NCBI RefSeq assembly: GCF_030272615.1
Contig: NC_081412.1
Span: forward strand, 99,571,796 to 99,635,795
Direction: 5' to 3'
Origin: Cryptomeria japonica
Taxonomy: Eukaryota > Streptophyta > Pinopsida > Cupressales > Cupressaceae
Length of the DNA: 64,000 bases
Below the pieces are notes generated by a model, which saw only the letters and a program-made list of their open reading frames with translations, made no database searches and was not told where the DNA came from. The position numbers were made by a program, and so were the translations under genes. Shown here piece after piece: positions 45,227 to 58,252 of the stretch; position 1 is the first letter of the stretch; the number at the start of each line of letters is the position of its first letter.

Positions 45227-47644
45227 ATTAACCTTATGAAATTACTACTTGTTTCCACTACCACTCCCTCCAAGTATAGTTACATTTTTAATAATACCAA
45301 TAACATGTTACCCTAGCATTCTATAGTTGAAACATGTTGATCTATTTCTTCCACTAACAATAGCCCAAATCGGGTCAATCTAGAGACTCTATTGCAAGAT
45401 GCAATTATGTATTCCAAAATATACACCAGCAACCCAAATCAATTCAAATAAAATCCCAGATGACTCCATTGTAAGATATGAAATATACTAACACATAAAT
45501 TATAGTACATGTAGTGCCCCTTCTTGATTCATCCTTTATGTTACGATGTGATAGATACTTATGGATTTGTTCATGTTCTTGATGCTCCTTGCTTCTTGTT
45601 TCATTCTTTATATCCATATTTTCTTTCATATTGGTGTATTCATTATGATTACGTTGATGATGTTGATTCTACGTTCTGGATAATTATTGAAGTTAGGTTT
45701 ATGTGTGATACCCCTTCTATGTTTAGACATTAATTATGTTTGGGTGGACTCATGGTGATTTCTTTGGTTTTATATGTGGCTTTGGTGATGCTACATTTTA
45801 TGATGGTTTATTTTCATGAGACTCTGTTACGATGTTAGAGTTAGATATATGCCATGTTAATATTCATATTATAATGGATTATGTTTATGTTTCGTTATGA
45901 ATAAGTTATGTTATGTGATGCATATTATTTTATGGTTGCTAACCCATTAACTAATGGATTTAGTTATATTGTGAAATGTGATTGATCATGATAGTTGAAG
46001 TGTATTGAGATATTGATTCATATATTATGCATTTGTTCCTAATTATGGTGCAAGGGATGTCTTATCACTCTCTCTTAGGAGAGACATATGATGTCACGAT
46101 TTCCCTTCATCAATGTGTGTGTACATATTGTATATATTATATTTGTATATGTGTTCATTTGTGATGCAAGGTTGCAAGTACAGGGCATAGACTCCACTTG
46201 GTTTCATAGGTCAGAGTGTGCCTAAATAATCCCAATGGTGGTTGTGGGAGATAGCATATTGGCCCAATTGACCTAACCTATAACCTTTGCTCTACAAGTA
46301 GTTTTAAACAAGTAGTTCTAGAGAACAAAATCTTGTATTATCAAAATGTTTATATTTTTCATATTTCAATGTTTTTCTAGACATTATACTTAAACTTCTC
46401 AAATGGGTCTTGATCATATTCTAGAAATTGAATCATTTTATTGGTTTATTGATTGGTCAAAGTCTGGGTTTTCTACAAACACTAGTTTTTGCACAAGGGC
46501 GCATAACAGGCTTACAAGGGTTCAAGTCAAACCTACAAGGGCACAAATAAGGCTTAGTAGGGCACAAATAATTCCTACAAGGGTGCAAATCAGGCATGCA
46601 AGTGCACAAGTGTTGGGGTTTGATTCACCTGGGGGCTCCATAGGTTGGGTAATGGGTTTTTGTCTTGATTGTCAATAAAATTATTATTAGATGGTTTGTA
46701 TAGGATTGTGTTATGGATTTATACGGTTGCTTGACTATCTTTTGGTGTTATCTCGTGATATTCCTCTATTAGATCGAGGCTTATGTGCTCTATTGTTGAG
46801 ATATTGATATTGATGCTTTGTGGAAGCAACATTGTTTCAGATATCTATTATGTGATTTAATTGAATCAAATTTTGATGTTCATTTGAGGATGATCCTCGT
46901 TACATCTTATACTTATGCTTTGGTTTAGGTAGGCATAATGTCATAAGGGAGAGTGGCTCTGCATGGGGGTCATGATCCTAAGTGATTGCTAGGACAACCC
47001 ATTAGGAGAGTTGTTTTAACAAGTGAACCTTAATTAATGTACTCAGGGGTTTGGGTAGTATTTCACATTAATCAAGATAATGGTAATGCCTCACTCATGA
47101 CCTTCGGTGCTTGTCCAAGCCCAAGATGAGATTGGAAAGGCCTCGAATGGCAAGATCAACTGCCTTGTCCTCATGAAACCTATGTTGATTCCACAAGAGT
47201 CTTGGATGAGGGGTCAGGGTCGAAAGAGACTACCAGGATAACCCATACTGAGGGCATATGATGACACTCTTCCCTTGTAAGCACTAGTGTCCTACTCATG
47301 TTATATTTTTCTAAGTCCTTTGGAGTTGTCTTTGTTGAGTTGTCCTTGTTTTGTTGTTCATCTTTGTGTTCCTTGCTTGTAGTTGTTATCTTGTGGATGT
47401 AGGTAGTGACCTTGTATTTATTTACCCTTGCTTGAATGTGGGTCATATGTCTATCTCCTAGCATAGGGGGTGGTCCTTCAGGTTCCACATGGTCGGATGG
47501 TAGTTGCCTACTTCCATCAGAGATTTTGAACTTGTTCGTTGTAGGATTGGTTTTGCTTTTCACTCAAGATGTTTTTCTTGGATAGAGTTTACTTTGTAGT
47601 TTGGAGGTAGATTCATACATTATTTATATTGTTGATGTGTTATA
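45227..47644. other. AT-rich spacer, no gene seen
   Basis: Contains the minisatellite at 46490-46615 and a 127-residue minus-strand frame (47180-47563) rich in Thr/Lys with no domain. Some of it may be an old LTR, as TGTAGTGCCCC near 45510 looks like an LTR start, but no matching end was found. Confidence 0.35.
46490..46615 (+). repeat. 24-bp minisatellite
   Basis: Words such as ACAAGGGCACAAATAAGGCT recur five times with 24-bp spacing, so the plus frame shows an 8-residue repeat of the form T-R-A-Q-I-R-L/P. No evidence that it is translated. Confidence 0.7.
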
Positions 47645-47718
47645 TGGATATCAAATGTAATTATAATTTTGGATGCCTACGAGGATATCAAATGTAATTA
47701 TAATTTTGGATGCCTACG
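47645..47718. repeat. 37-bp tandem duplication
   Basis: Two identical adjacent copies (47645-47681, 47682-47718) starting GATATCAAATGTAATTATAA. Identity suggests recent slippage. Confidence 0.95.
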
Positions 47719-48362
47719 AGGCGAATGATGTAAACAATGAAGTAATCTAAGTAAAATGATTGTAGGATTTATGGTGGCTAGTTGAAATGATGTTATTGTA
47801 CAATCTAGATAAAATATGTGATTATTATTTATTGTTCAAAAGAATTGTAGGAACATTTGGATTTAGGTCCTAAAATGAACCTAAACTTAAAGATTAAATG
47901 AATGCAATTTGTTTCTTATCATAGTGAAATTGAATGGAAATGAATCTTTTTAAATATGTTAACTTGCTCATTAATACTCATTTCATAATGAATGGTTAAA
48001 TTTGTAATTATGTTCAAAAAACATATTTTCAGTTGAACATGGCCTATAAATTTATCCCACGAATATTAATAAATTCCTTATTCTAAATATGTTTTTGAGA
48101 AATGGTAACCTAACATAGCAAGCCTAAACATGTACATTTATACCCCCAACACACACATATATGTTTAGATGAAAAAGGCCTATAAATTTAATGTTATAGT
48201 GTTACTAGCATGCAACTCACTTAGTGCACAAGTCTTACTTTTTATGCATCTAAGTAGTGTGTGCTACAATAAATAAAAAATTGGAAGGCTAATATTATAA
48301 TAGGTGTAATTTTAGACAAGTGTCAAGAATATTATTAGAATAATATATCTAATAATATATGC

Positions 48363-48657
48363 AATCAAGAATCAACTTAGCAATTCCCAATTGTATTCCC
48401 TCAATCTTCTATTTTATATTTTTCGTGTGAAAATACATGTCAATGCTCCCTCTTTCGTATCCTTGTATATAGTGTTTGGTAAGCCATCCAAAATAGAAGA
48501 AATAATTATTTATTAAGGCAAATCAAGAATCAACTTAGCAATTCCCAATTGTATTTGTATTCCCTCAATCTTCTATTTTATATTTTTCGTGTGAAAATAC
48601 ATGTATATAGTGTTTGGCAAGCCATCCAAAATAGAAGAAATAATTATTTATTAAGGC
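48363..48657. repeat. tandem duplication, 157 and 138 bp copies
   Basis: Copy 1 is 48363-48519 and copy 2 is 48520-48657, both starting AATCAAGAATCAACTTAGCA and ending TTTATTAAGGC. They differ by one internal deletion, a small insertion and a point change. Confidence 0.92.
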
Positions 48658-50030
48658 TTGGATATGTAACGTACCCCTTATTGTTGCAAAAATTCAATGA
48701 ACAAGGTAATTATGGGCTCTTTTTCAAGTCAAAGGATTTAATGATTTTAATGCTTTATAATCTTCAACAATTGGCTTTTACTAAATATTGATAAATATTT
48801 GAATGAATAAATACAGCTTAAATAACACCATAAGACCATGCAATGTTTAACTATATTTATGTTGAGATCATTCAATGGAGTACTTGATAACCAATGGTAT
48901 CAATGTCCTTGTATGATGAAAATAAGTGAATTTTGATTACTTCTGAGATAAATTAGTATAGAATATTTAGAATATTTCCAGTTATTTGGAAAAAAATTAA
49001 ATTGAAAATGGTATTTGCCACATAATAAAAATGTCAGGTTGAGTTCTTTCATCTTACCCTGCACTATCATTACGTTATTCACAAATATAACAAAGTCAAA
49101 ATACAAATATAATCATTATATATTCACAAAAATATAATATCGGACTCTAAAAAACCCACGGATACCGAATGTGTACAATCTGTAGATCACACTACAAAAA
49201 AAGGAGAGCAATCCAGCTCAGTAGGATAGTAATTAGCTGGTGCTCAGATAACTTGTTGAATTTATTGAGACTTTGAGTGCAGCTAGTAATTTCTTTTATA
49301 TGCCTGGGATTAAAAAACAACTTTTCTTACTAGAATTCTGCTAATTCTATGAAACAAGGACTACTTATAGAATAAACAGGGAGGCAATGGAAGCAAAAGA
49401 CAATTAAAAAGAAGCGTTTTGGACTATGGATTTTATATTCATATCTAAATTTCTTTTACATTGAATAATAAACATTTCGTATTTATTGACCATAATCTTA
49501 AAGAAGAAAAAACAACAGAACAGATATGTGCATCTTCTAGACAATTGATGGATCATTAAAATTTCAAGAATATCAAGTAGGATATATACCTCTTCTAATT
49601 GATGCAGGATGCAAATTAGTCTGACAGTAAAAGCCAAGATTGATATTGAAAGAGAATACATTAGCATATTACATGAAAGATGGGCAGTTAAACTTATATC
49701 ATATCCCATACTTCGCCACCAATCGCCTCTTGATGTTCAATAAATAATCAAAATCTCTTGATGTAGTAACAAATGGAGTAGCGGAGAGGAAAGAATATGA
49801 AAAAAAATAATTTGACAAACTAACGATACATGATCATAGTATGTTTTCTATTCCAATAAAGTTGAATGCCTTCGTCAGGCGTCATTAAACCATCAAGATG
49901 TTTGAGTTTGGGCAGTAATAATAAACTCACAATAAGCATGAAATTGCTCGAGATATTTCTATGAACCATTGGCATAACCTTACAAAGAAGGCTGGTATGC
50001 AAACCAACTAACAAGCGATTGATATAACCA
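48658..50030. other. AT-rich region, no gene confirmed
   Basis: Minus-strand stretches (49820-50014, 49404-49740) translate to peptides with some coding character, such as LKHLDGLMTPDEGIQLYW near 49850-49900. Splice sites and a family could not be fixed. They may belong with the exon-like material at 50184-54620. Confidence 0.25.
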
Positions 50031-50035
50031 TTGAA

Positions 50036-50311
50036 TTATGTATACAAAAAAAGCTGGTATGCAAACTTTGTTGTTGCAATACTGGATGTTGTCACCAATT
50101 TCACAAGACTGGTATACAAAAAAAGCTGGTATGCAAACTTTGTTGTTGCAATACTGGATGTTGTCACCAATTTCACAAGACTGGTTGTTACCATTGCTAT
50201 AGGTGTTGAAGAAAGCCTTGCTGTTCCTATATCCTTTGCGAATATCTTGCATAATATTCTACAAAACCCACAAAAAGAGACTTCCATGGTTATATTTGAA
50301 GACACATTCAA
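50036..50311 (-). pseudogene. possible host-gene exon remnant
   Basis: The minus strand is open across 276 bases, with a peptide containing CGFCRILCKIFAKD and a Ser/Thr-rich VTTSLVKLVTTSS stretch. The second half is duplicated by the 72-bp repeat. No family is recognised. The plus strand is also open here, so strand assignment is uncertain. Confidence 0.25.
50040..50183. repeat. 72-bp tandem duplication
   Basis: Two identical copies (50040-50111, 50112-50183) starting GTATACAAAAAAAGCTGGTA. They sit in the middle of a frame that is open on both strands. Confidence 0.95.
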
Positions 50312-50686
50312 TGTTCAAAAATATCTATTTTTCTAGCTCAAGTTTGGGCTGCACACACAGTAACATAAAAAAATACCTAGTACAGGATAACCCTCTGCTA
50401 TTCCTCTTGTGTTTTGGTAGCTGATGGCTTTGGCGATTGGCTGAACCATCAGTGAGCACAGGCCAAATTCCTTTATGCAAGCAAACAAACAAAAATACAG
50501 ATAATTCTCTGATCGGGGAACACATTTGAAAAAAATAGCAACTTTTAAAACCCAAAAATAGTTGAATTGAATATAGATGACAATTGAAATGATAGCTATG
50601 ATAGCTGTGTAAATGTGTTGCTAGTGTTGAAAGGATATGACTATCTTTCCTTGAAGAAAAGACTATAGTTGGTCACAAAACTGCCT

Positions 50687-50780
50687 ATTTTCCCTCTTAC
50701 ACATATTTGCAGAACCAGAAACAGAGTTGTAAATCATTTGGCTAACAAAGGTATTGGCATTACCACCAAGTAAGGTCAAG
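50687..50780 (+). pseudogene. RNase H-like C-terminal fragment (LINE or RVT_3 type)
   Basis: Codons around 50690-50760 read HICRTRNRVVNHLANKG then a short tail and stop. This resembles the terminal motif R..N..AD.LA..G of plant RNase H domains carried by L1 LINEs and by free-standing plant RNase H-like proteins. The Asp is replaced by Asn. Upstream coding is broken. The match rests on one short motif. Confidence 0.35.
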
Positions 50781-52291
50781 GATTCAAATCTTTGTATGTA
50801 AACTCAGAAGAAGAAAAGTAGAAGACTCCAATGAATAGATACAGGCGGGTAACCTTGTTTTTTAAATCAAATTCTACTTTACCAGTTCCATACACCAGAG
50901 TTTTAAGCAAGACTTGCTATTTGGTTGCACTTTTTCCGAGTCAAGAGTGATTACAATCAAGATTCAAAACACACTTTTTTTTATTATGGTCACAAGATCC
51001 TTTCTTCAGTATGGTCTCCGAATCACATGCGAGGAGGAGAAATAAAAATAATTATTTTAGCATGGTTTGATGATGATGTTTTGTATCTATAAAATGTGGG
51101 TTATGCCAAGGAAACAAGGATATACTGAGCTTTTAGTCCAGCCTTACTTTAGCCTCTATATTTTTTAAATAAGTGCGAAGAAATCAATACAGACATCCTT
51201 TGGTTCTTGTACAGAGTATTTCTAGCATGTTACTGCTGTTGTTCATGACTGAGTTTCTCTATCTATATCTTGCAAGTTTCATAATGGCTTAGTGAATTTT
51301 GTTGAAAACTCACTTATTCCAATCAACTATCAAAACAACAAACTCAAGACATGCAGTTTGTATTTCAGTAATGAGGTCCAGAATTTTCTTCTCCCTTTTC
51401 CTTTTTTTTTGTTTTTGTGTTCCTTTTTATCACAAAGGGTTCCTACCAGAAACATTACACATCCGTGGAGTGTACTCCATACAAACTATTCTTAAATCTT
51501 ATATGGAAAAATCTAAAGGTGATATGGAACACCGGTACTTTCAATATCTCTATAAACAACATAAAATTTTGAGGTATATGTTTCCAACTTCCCAAACATT
51601 TTCTTGGTATTCAAATTTGTAATACTTTTGTTCAATCTGGTATTGAATAGATCGGCCATATGGTGGATCAAGGATGTTGGTTGTGAGAATTGTTCTATGG
51701 AAAATTGTTGGTCTCCAGGTGAAACGAAAATTTGACTTATGAGCCAAATACGAACGTATATCATTATTCATTACAAAAATTAGACATATTAGATATGAAT
51801 GATTGAACATTAACAACCAATGCAAGAATCTGTTACAAATCAAACAGATTTCAGATTTGATAGAGGACACAATTTTCATTGATGCTCACATTGTATCATA
51901 AATTATGACTATGAGTTCCCTGATGATGTTTGCCAACACCATTAAAACATTGACTGATGATAGACAGATTTTGTTTTTTTGTAGAAATCAAACCCTACGA
52001 AGGTGTTTATAGATATTGATTCACAGTATTGGTCCTAAACACACACCACACTTTTCGAAATTGAGTGACTAAAAAGAAGCCCTTAATTCTTAGGCAGTGA
52101 AAATATAAACAAATATAGGGAGATAAGTGATGATACAGGTTTCAACCTTACTACAAGCTGGGTCTAGAGCTACACTCTATACATGAAGCAGCTCCAATAT
52201 GTTTCCTTAGTTCCTCTCCCTAGTAGCAAACAGCCCCGCTTAAACATCATCGACAAGACATTCGAGTGGCTTACAAAGTAAAAATAGGAAA
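50781..52291. other. AT-rich region, no gene confirmed
   Basis: A minus-strand frame (51550-51879) contains FTWRPTIFHRTILTTN and YGRSIQYQIEQKYYKFEYQ, which look coding-like but are unrecognised. It could be an exon of a degenerating gene. Nothing else noted. Confidence 0.25.
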
Positions 52292-52733
52292 ACAATTCTT
52301 CAAAGCAAGAAACATACTTATGCAGTTGTTATGGACTGAACCAGGATGTTCAGATAAATAATGTTTATCCTCAGGGAGGATCTGCAATTAAAATATCAGT
52401 CATTATATTAAAGGAATATTTTTGGAACTGAATGAAACACTGAGAAACATATTTACACTACTTGAGCAGATTATAATCACTGATATATATAGCATCTTTA
52501 TAGCCAAAAAAGATGAAAAAATTACCAACTTATTTTTCTTCCAACCAAAAGAACTAGCACACCAGGAGCATAATGCTGCAACTCAGTTAACCACTGCACA
52601 AAAAAATAAATCAGAAACTTTCTATTATACTATCGTTGTACAGTTGAGAATAAGAGTAAACTAAAGTTTATTTGATGCTTGCATAATACAAAAGTAAAAA
52701 TGGGAAAACAATTCTTCAAAACAAGAAACATAC

Positions 52734-52798
52734 TTCTGCAGTTGTTACAGGGTCTGAACCACGATGGTCAGATAAATAATGTTTACCCTTGGAGAGAT
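52734..52798 (-). pseudogene. candidate exon copy 2 (65 bp)
   Basis: Bounded on the minus strand by AG and GTATGT. After two phase bases it reads LSKGKHYLSDHRGSD then PVTTAE. It is 65 bp, not a multiple of three. Confidence 0.4.
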
Positions 52799-53062
52799 CT
52801 GCAACTCAAATATCAGTCATGATATTACAGGAATATTTTTGGAACTGAATGAAACACTGAGAAACATGCTTACACTGCTTGAGCAGATTATAATCACTGA
52901 TATTGATAGCATCTTTATATCCAAAAAAGCTGAAAATTTGAACAACCTGATTTTACCAACTATCGTTGTACAGTTGAGAATAAGAGTAAACTAAAATTTA
53001 TTTGATGCTTGCATTATACAAAGTAAAACTAGGAAAACAATTCTTCAAAGCAAGAAACATAC

Positions 53063-53127
53063 TTCTGCAGTTGTTACAGGGACTGAACCAGGACGGTCAA
53101 ATAAATAATGTTTATCCTCAGAAAGAT
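53063..53127 (-). pseudogene. candidate exon copy 3 (65 bp)
   Basis: Same splice-like borders and phase as copy 2. It reads LSEDKHYLFDRPGSV then PVTTAE. Confidence 0.4.
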
Positions 53128-53858
53128 CTGCAACTCAAATATCAGTCGTGATATTAAAGGATTATTTTTTGGAACTGAATGAAACAATGACAAACATACT
53201 CACACTACTTGAGCAGATTATAATCATTGATATAGATAGCATCTTTATAGCCAAAAAAGCTGAAGATTTTACCTACTTATTTTTCTTCCAACCAAGAGAA
53301 CTAGCACACCAGGAGCCTAATGCTGCAACTCAGCTAACCATTGCACACAAAAAAAATCAGAAACTTTCTATTATGCTATCATTGTACAGTTGAGAATAAG
53401 AGTAAACTAAAATTTATTTGATGCTTGCATTATACAAAGTAAAAATAGGAAAACAATTCTTCAAAGCAAGAAACATACTTCTGCAGTTAATAAAGGATCG
53501 CTTAAGCTAAGATGAATAAACAGAATTGTCATGGTGTCAGACCATGTGTATTAGCATAAACAAATGTGTTATGGCAGTTTTAACGAGAGCAGCTATAAAG
53601 CTCTTCACAACTTTCAATAAATAAACAAATGCGTCATGATATTAAAAGAATATTTTTGGAACTGAATGAAACACTGAGAAACATACACTGCTTGAGCAGA
53701 TTATAATCACTGATATAGATAGCATCTTTATAGCCAAAAAAAATGAAAATTTTACCGTCATTGTACAGTTGAAAATAAGAGTAAACTAAAATTTATTTGA
53801 TGCTTGCATAATACATTAGTAAAAATAGGAAAATAATTCTTCAAAGCAAGAAACATAC

Positions 53859-53923
53859 TTCTGCAGTTGTTACAGGGACTGAACCAGGATGGTCAGATAA
53901 AAAATGTTTATCCTCAAGGATAT
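53859..53923 (-). pseudogene. candidate exon copy 5 (65 bp)
   Basis: Same splice-like borders and phase. It reads ILEDKHFLSDHPGSV then PVTTAE. Confidence 0.4.
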
Positions 53924-54620
53924 CTGCAACTCAAATATCAGTCATGATATTAAACGAATATTTTTGGAACTGAATGAAACACTGAGAAACATACTTATAC
54001 TACTTGAGCAGACTATAATCAATGATATAGATAGCATCTTTATAGCCAAAAAAGCTGAAAATTTTACCAACTTATTTTTCTTCCAACCAAAAGAACTAGC
54101 ACACCAGGAGCATAATGCTGCAACTCAGTTAACCACTGCACAAAATAAAATCAGAAACTTTGTATTATAATATCGCTGTACAGTTGAGAATTAGAGTAAA
54201 CTAAAATTTATTTGATGCACTATACAAAGTAAAAATAGGAAAACAATTCTTCAAAGCAAGAAACATACTTCTGCAGTTGTTACAGGGACTGAACCACGAT
54301 GGTCAAATAAATAATGATTTGCAACTCAAATATCAGTCATGATATTAAAGGAATATTTTTGGAACTGAATGAAACACTGAGAAACATACTTACACACTGC
54401 TTGAGCAGATTATAATCACTGATATAGATAGCATCTTTATAGCCAAAACAGCTGAAAATTTTACCAACCTAATTTTCTTCCAACCAAAAGAACTAGCACA
54501 CCAGGAGCATAATGCTGCAACTCAGTTAACCACTGCACAAAAAAAAAAATTCAGAAACTTTCTATTATACTATCGTTGTACAGTTGAGGATAAGTGTAAA
54601 CTAAAATTCATTTGATGTTT

Positions 54621-55764
54621 GCATGACCAGAAAATACACGCTGACACAGAAATAGGCCATGTGCAATGTAATCATAATCATAATTAAGATCACATCATAA
54701 TTTAACTGTTCCACACGTGCAACATAATCATAATACACGTCCATATCATCAAAATCAAGTAATTAAGTTTCTATATCCATCTATAGGTGGAACTTCACAT
54801 CTTCCTATATTTAGTTATATAATAAAGGTCTTCAAAAGGCATAAATCTCTAGAAGAAATAAAACTATTTAACAACCGTATCCACAAATTATAGTATGAGA
54901 TTTCAATAAAAACATGCCAACAGAAGAACACAAGCTCTCCACCCATCCAAACATGGTATCATTAGGTCATCAAAAGGCCCTAGCAATCCCCACCCCCAAG
55001 CAGGTGAACCCACCAAAATCCATTACTCGCAAAAGAACATTGTATTCCTATTAACTCACTCTACATTACATAAATCTCAAATCTAGTTGTTTCAACTCAC
55101 AAACAAATTCATATAAAAAAACTAATGATTTATATCAATTACAAAAATATGAATTCCACATTATTTTATAAATCCAAGATTCACAACTATTTTTACGTAG
55201 CCTTCTCAACAAAGAAACTTTTCCAAATCAATAGTATTCATGAAAATCAACATAAGACAAACTAGAGCTAGGAAGACTTTCCTTTCTACATCAGCTGTAG
55301 AGGTGAGCCTCCTACTTTATGCATATCAAAATCAACTTCCATACCTATCTCCTCTTCCAAAGATTAACCTCTCTTTGAACAAAAACACCAAAAGAAGCAA
55401 GAAAATAATCCTGACCATTCAAAACTTGTACCCCTTTCGCATTGACACCAAAGAAAATAAACATCTCAAATCCTTTATTGTGAAGGTGACACTTGTCACC
55501 TTCAATATCCATTTCACTTTCATGTTGATTCATGAAAGTTGGGAGATTTTCCCTCCCAAGAAGCTTCCATATGTCCACCCAAATGGGTTCATGGTGGGAA
55601 GTCCTCCACCCCCAAACGGACCTTAACAAACCTTGGAGGATGAAATGGGACGATGACACATCATCCATTCCATCTCTCAACTCTCAAATTTCGCCACCAA
55701 CCTAAAATCCCATTAAAAAGGTTTTAAAATTCAACCGTAAGTTAAAATATAATCTCCAAAGCAT
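54621..55764. other. AT-rich spacer with one unassigned open stretch
   Basis: 55240-55680 is open on both strands (128 residues plus, 111 residues minus). The minus peptide (HHEPIWVDIWKLLGRENLP, then FMNQHESEMDIEGDKCH) looks slightly more protein-like, but I recognise no family. Confidence 0.25.
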
Positions 55765-56192
55765 GCCTCACCATTAGGTGCATACCTAGGGTCCTTAAAA
55801 CTACAAAAATGAGCACTTTAAAGCACTTTTCAAACCATTGAAAATATGCACTTGACATCTAATCTGACAAGAAAATCAAGGAACTTGTTATCCAAGCACA
55901 TGATTTCCAAATTAGAAGAAATAACAAATAAATAAATAAATGACTCTAAATATCAAGAGGCAATAATACAAAAATGCCCCACCATTAGGTGTATACCTAG
56001 GGTCCTTAAAACTACAAAAAAAAAATACAAAAATGTGAATTTTAAAGACCTTTTCAAGCCATTGAAAATATGCACTTGAAATCTAACAAAAAAATCAAGG
56101 AACTTGTTATCCAAGCACATGATTTCCAAATTAGAAGAAATAAAAAAATAAAAAAATAAAAAAAATTGACTAAAAATATCAAGAGGCAATAA
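55765..56192. repeat. ~211-bp tandem duplication
   Basis: Copies 55765-55975 and 55976-56192 share CACCATTAGGTG and TACCTAGGGTCCTTAAAACT and an end CAAGAGGCAATA. They have several indels in A-rich runs. Confidence 0.9.
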
Positions 56193-56240
56193 ACCCACAA
56201 AGCCATAACATTCAAACTCTTTCTTGAATATCAAATCACC

Positions 56241-56312
56241 ATTTAGGACTACAAGTAAAATAATAGTGTTTTGGTGATTTAGGACTACAAGTAAAATAAT
56301 AGTGTTTTAGTG
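56241..56312. repeat. 36-bp tandem duplication
   Basis: ATTTAGGACTACAAGTAAAA starts both copies (56241, 56277); one substitution separates them. Confidence 0.95.
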
Positions 56313-57039
56313 AATCTCCCTTTCCCCATTGACACTAATTTTCAACACATTCCTCGTGAAATTCATGCATCCAAACATATGCACGCTTAAATAATTATAT
56401 TTTTTGTTGACCTCGCTGTGAAAAATTCAAACTTGTTTTCATAGGAAATGAAACCATACCAGTTAAAATCGATCTTTTACCCTATCTATGTATTCAATGT
56501 ACACAACTTACCACCTGTACTTTCTTGAAGTCCAATTAGCATTCCTTCCTCTTGATATAGAAGTTTAGTTATCACTCCCTTTAAAGCTATTTGAAGACTT
56601 CATGAAGTACGTGCTCCACTCACAATTGTATCCTCATCAAGCGACACAAAAATGCATTAGTAAGATTCATTGGTCTAAAATTAGTTTCAATATCATTTCT
56701 CACCATTATTTGAATTTAAATTAATTAGTAAAATAATTTCTACTTAATGCATAGAATTAGTAAATTACAGCATTTCCTAACATAACCATTGTCATTCCAC
56801 AATTGATTAAGATAAATAATAATCAAAAAGGAAGGGTCAATATGTGAAATAGTGATATCATACAATAAGTAATTTTCAATGGCAAAATAAATTACATTAA
56901 TATCATAATTAACATCAAATTCAATATTCTATAATTGCATAGTGAACATATCAATTACTTGTGAAGTAAAGGAACTAATTTAAGATCATTCTATAACATT
57001 TATGAGCATTTTCTATAAATCAAATAAATATGAATATGA

Positions 57040-57960
57040 ATTTCAAGCAATGTACACATTATTTTACTTTTCTCTATGTTTTGTAATACCAAAAAATAAA
57101 GTTAGATGGTAATATGTACACTGTCTTCTACTATTACGTATGTTAATGTTAACAATGTCATAATACAACAATGATTGACTAAAAATTAACCTTGTTCACA
57201 TTTAAAATAAATCACCATAATATCTATGAACATCATGTGTAACTCAAATACATCTCAAAATAAGTTTTCAACAATGCATACATCTTAAAAATTAACCTTG
57301 TTCACGTTAAACATAAATCACCATAACATTTATGAGCACTGTGTGTATAACTTAAATATATCTCAAAATAAGTTTCAACATTGCATTTATCCTTTTATTT
57401 CACTTTAATTTTATAATATTATAAAAAAAAATGTTAAGACGGTAGAATGTACACTGTCTTCTATTACTTATGTTAACAATGTCATAATACAACAATGATT
57501 ATTAAAAAATTTAACCTTGTTCACAATAAAAATAAATCACCATAAAATCTATGAGCATCATGTGTGTAACTCAAATACATCTCAAAATAAGTTCAACAAT
57601 GCATACATCATTTTATTTTACTTTATATTTTATGATATTAAAAAAATAATGTTAGAAACTGTCTTTTATTACTTATGTTAACTATGTCATAATACAACAA
57701 TGATTGTCTAAAACCTAACCACCTTCAAATTTAATAAAATCGCTATAATATATGCCAGCATCTTGTGTCTAAATCAAATAGATGTCAATACATTCTTTTA
57801 TTTTGCTCTATATTTGTAATGTTTAAAAAAATAATGTTAGATGGTAGTATGTACATTGTCTTTTATCATTTATGTTTACTATGTCATAATACAGCAATGA
57901 TTGTCTGAAACTTAACCTTGTTCACATTTTTAAAAAATCACTATAACATATACAACCATG
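57040..57960. repeat. ~240-bp tandem repeat, about four copies
   Basis: Recurring blocks: TGTACACTGTCTTCTA, TATGTTAACAATGTCATAAT, ACAACAATGATT, AACCTTGTTCACA, AAATCACCATAA and CTCAAATACATCTCAAAATA. Unit lengths vary by internal deletion, and one half-unit is inserted near 57288-57385. Non-coding and AT-rich. Confidence 0.8.
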
Positions 57961-58252
57961 TATCTCTTTTGTTTTTTTGTTCATCCTTCAATTGTTTGCC
58001 TACCTAAGTGCAATTAAGAGTCTTGGGGACATGACATTCTAACACATCTAAGGTGGCTAGATATGTTGCCTTACTTGTATAGACTCATACTTCAATCAGC
58101 TTGAGGTAATCTCATATACCATGTTGTAGGTGTGATTGGTTCTAGTGTTGATTTTGACACTATGTGTGCTACATACTACATACTTTGGATTTGCCTTTGG
58201 GAGATCTTCGGAGACCCTCATCTCTCTCCATTCCCGAAGGATCCTGCAACAT

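Larger units (their letters stand above)
52292..54620 (-). repeat. six-copy tandem array with an exon-like segment
   Basis: Units begin at about 52292, 52708, 53037, 53453, 53832 and 54241 (spacing 329-416 bp), each starting AATTCTTCAAAGCAAGAAAC. On the minus strand most copies carry an acceptor-like TTTGAGTTGCAG, 64-65 bp of sequence, and a donor-like GTATGT. Three copies are exactly 65 bp and open in the same phase (52734-52798, 53063-53127, 53859-53923), with a shared core HYLSDHPGS and tail VTTAE. Copy one is 64 bp (52318-52381), copy four lacks the segment, copy six is truncated. The host gene is unknown. A plus-strand peptide (ELNETLRN...LLEQIIITDI) also recurs but has no splice context. 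Confidence 0.7.

Noticed and set aside
45510-47600. Large LTR beginning TGTAGTGCCCC
   Set aside because: No matching end, flanking duplication or second copy within the window.
52422-54170. Recurring plus-strand peptide with LLEQIIITDI as a gene family
   Set aside because: It repeats because the ~0.4 kb unit repeats; no splice or start context, and the minus strand offers a better exon candidate.
55240-55680. Small gene open on both strands
   Set aside because: No recognisable motif in either peptide and no supporting context; listed only as an unassigned open stretch.
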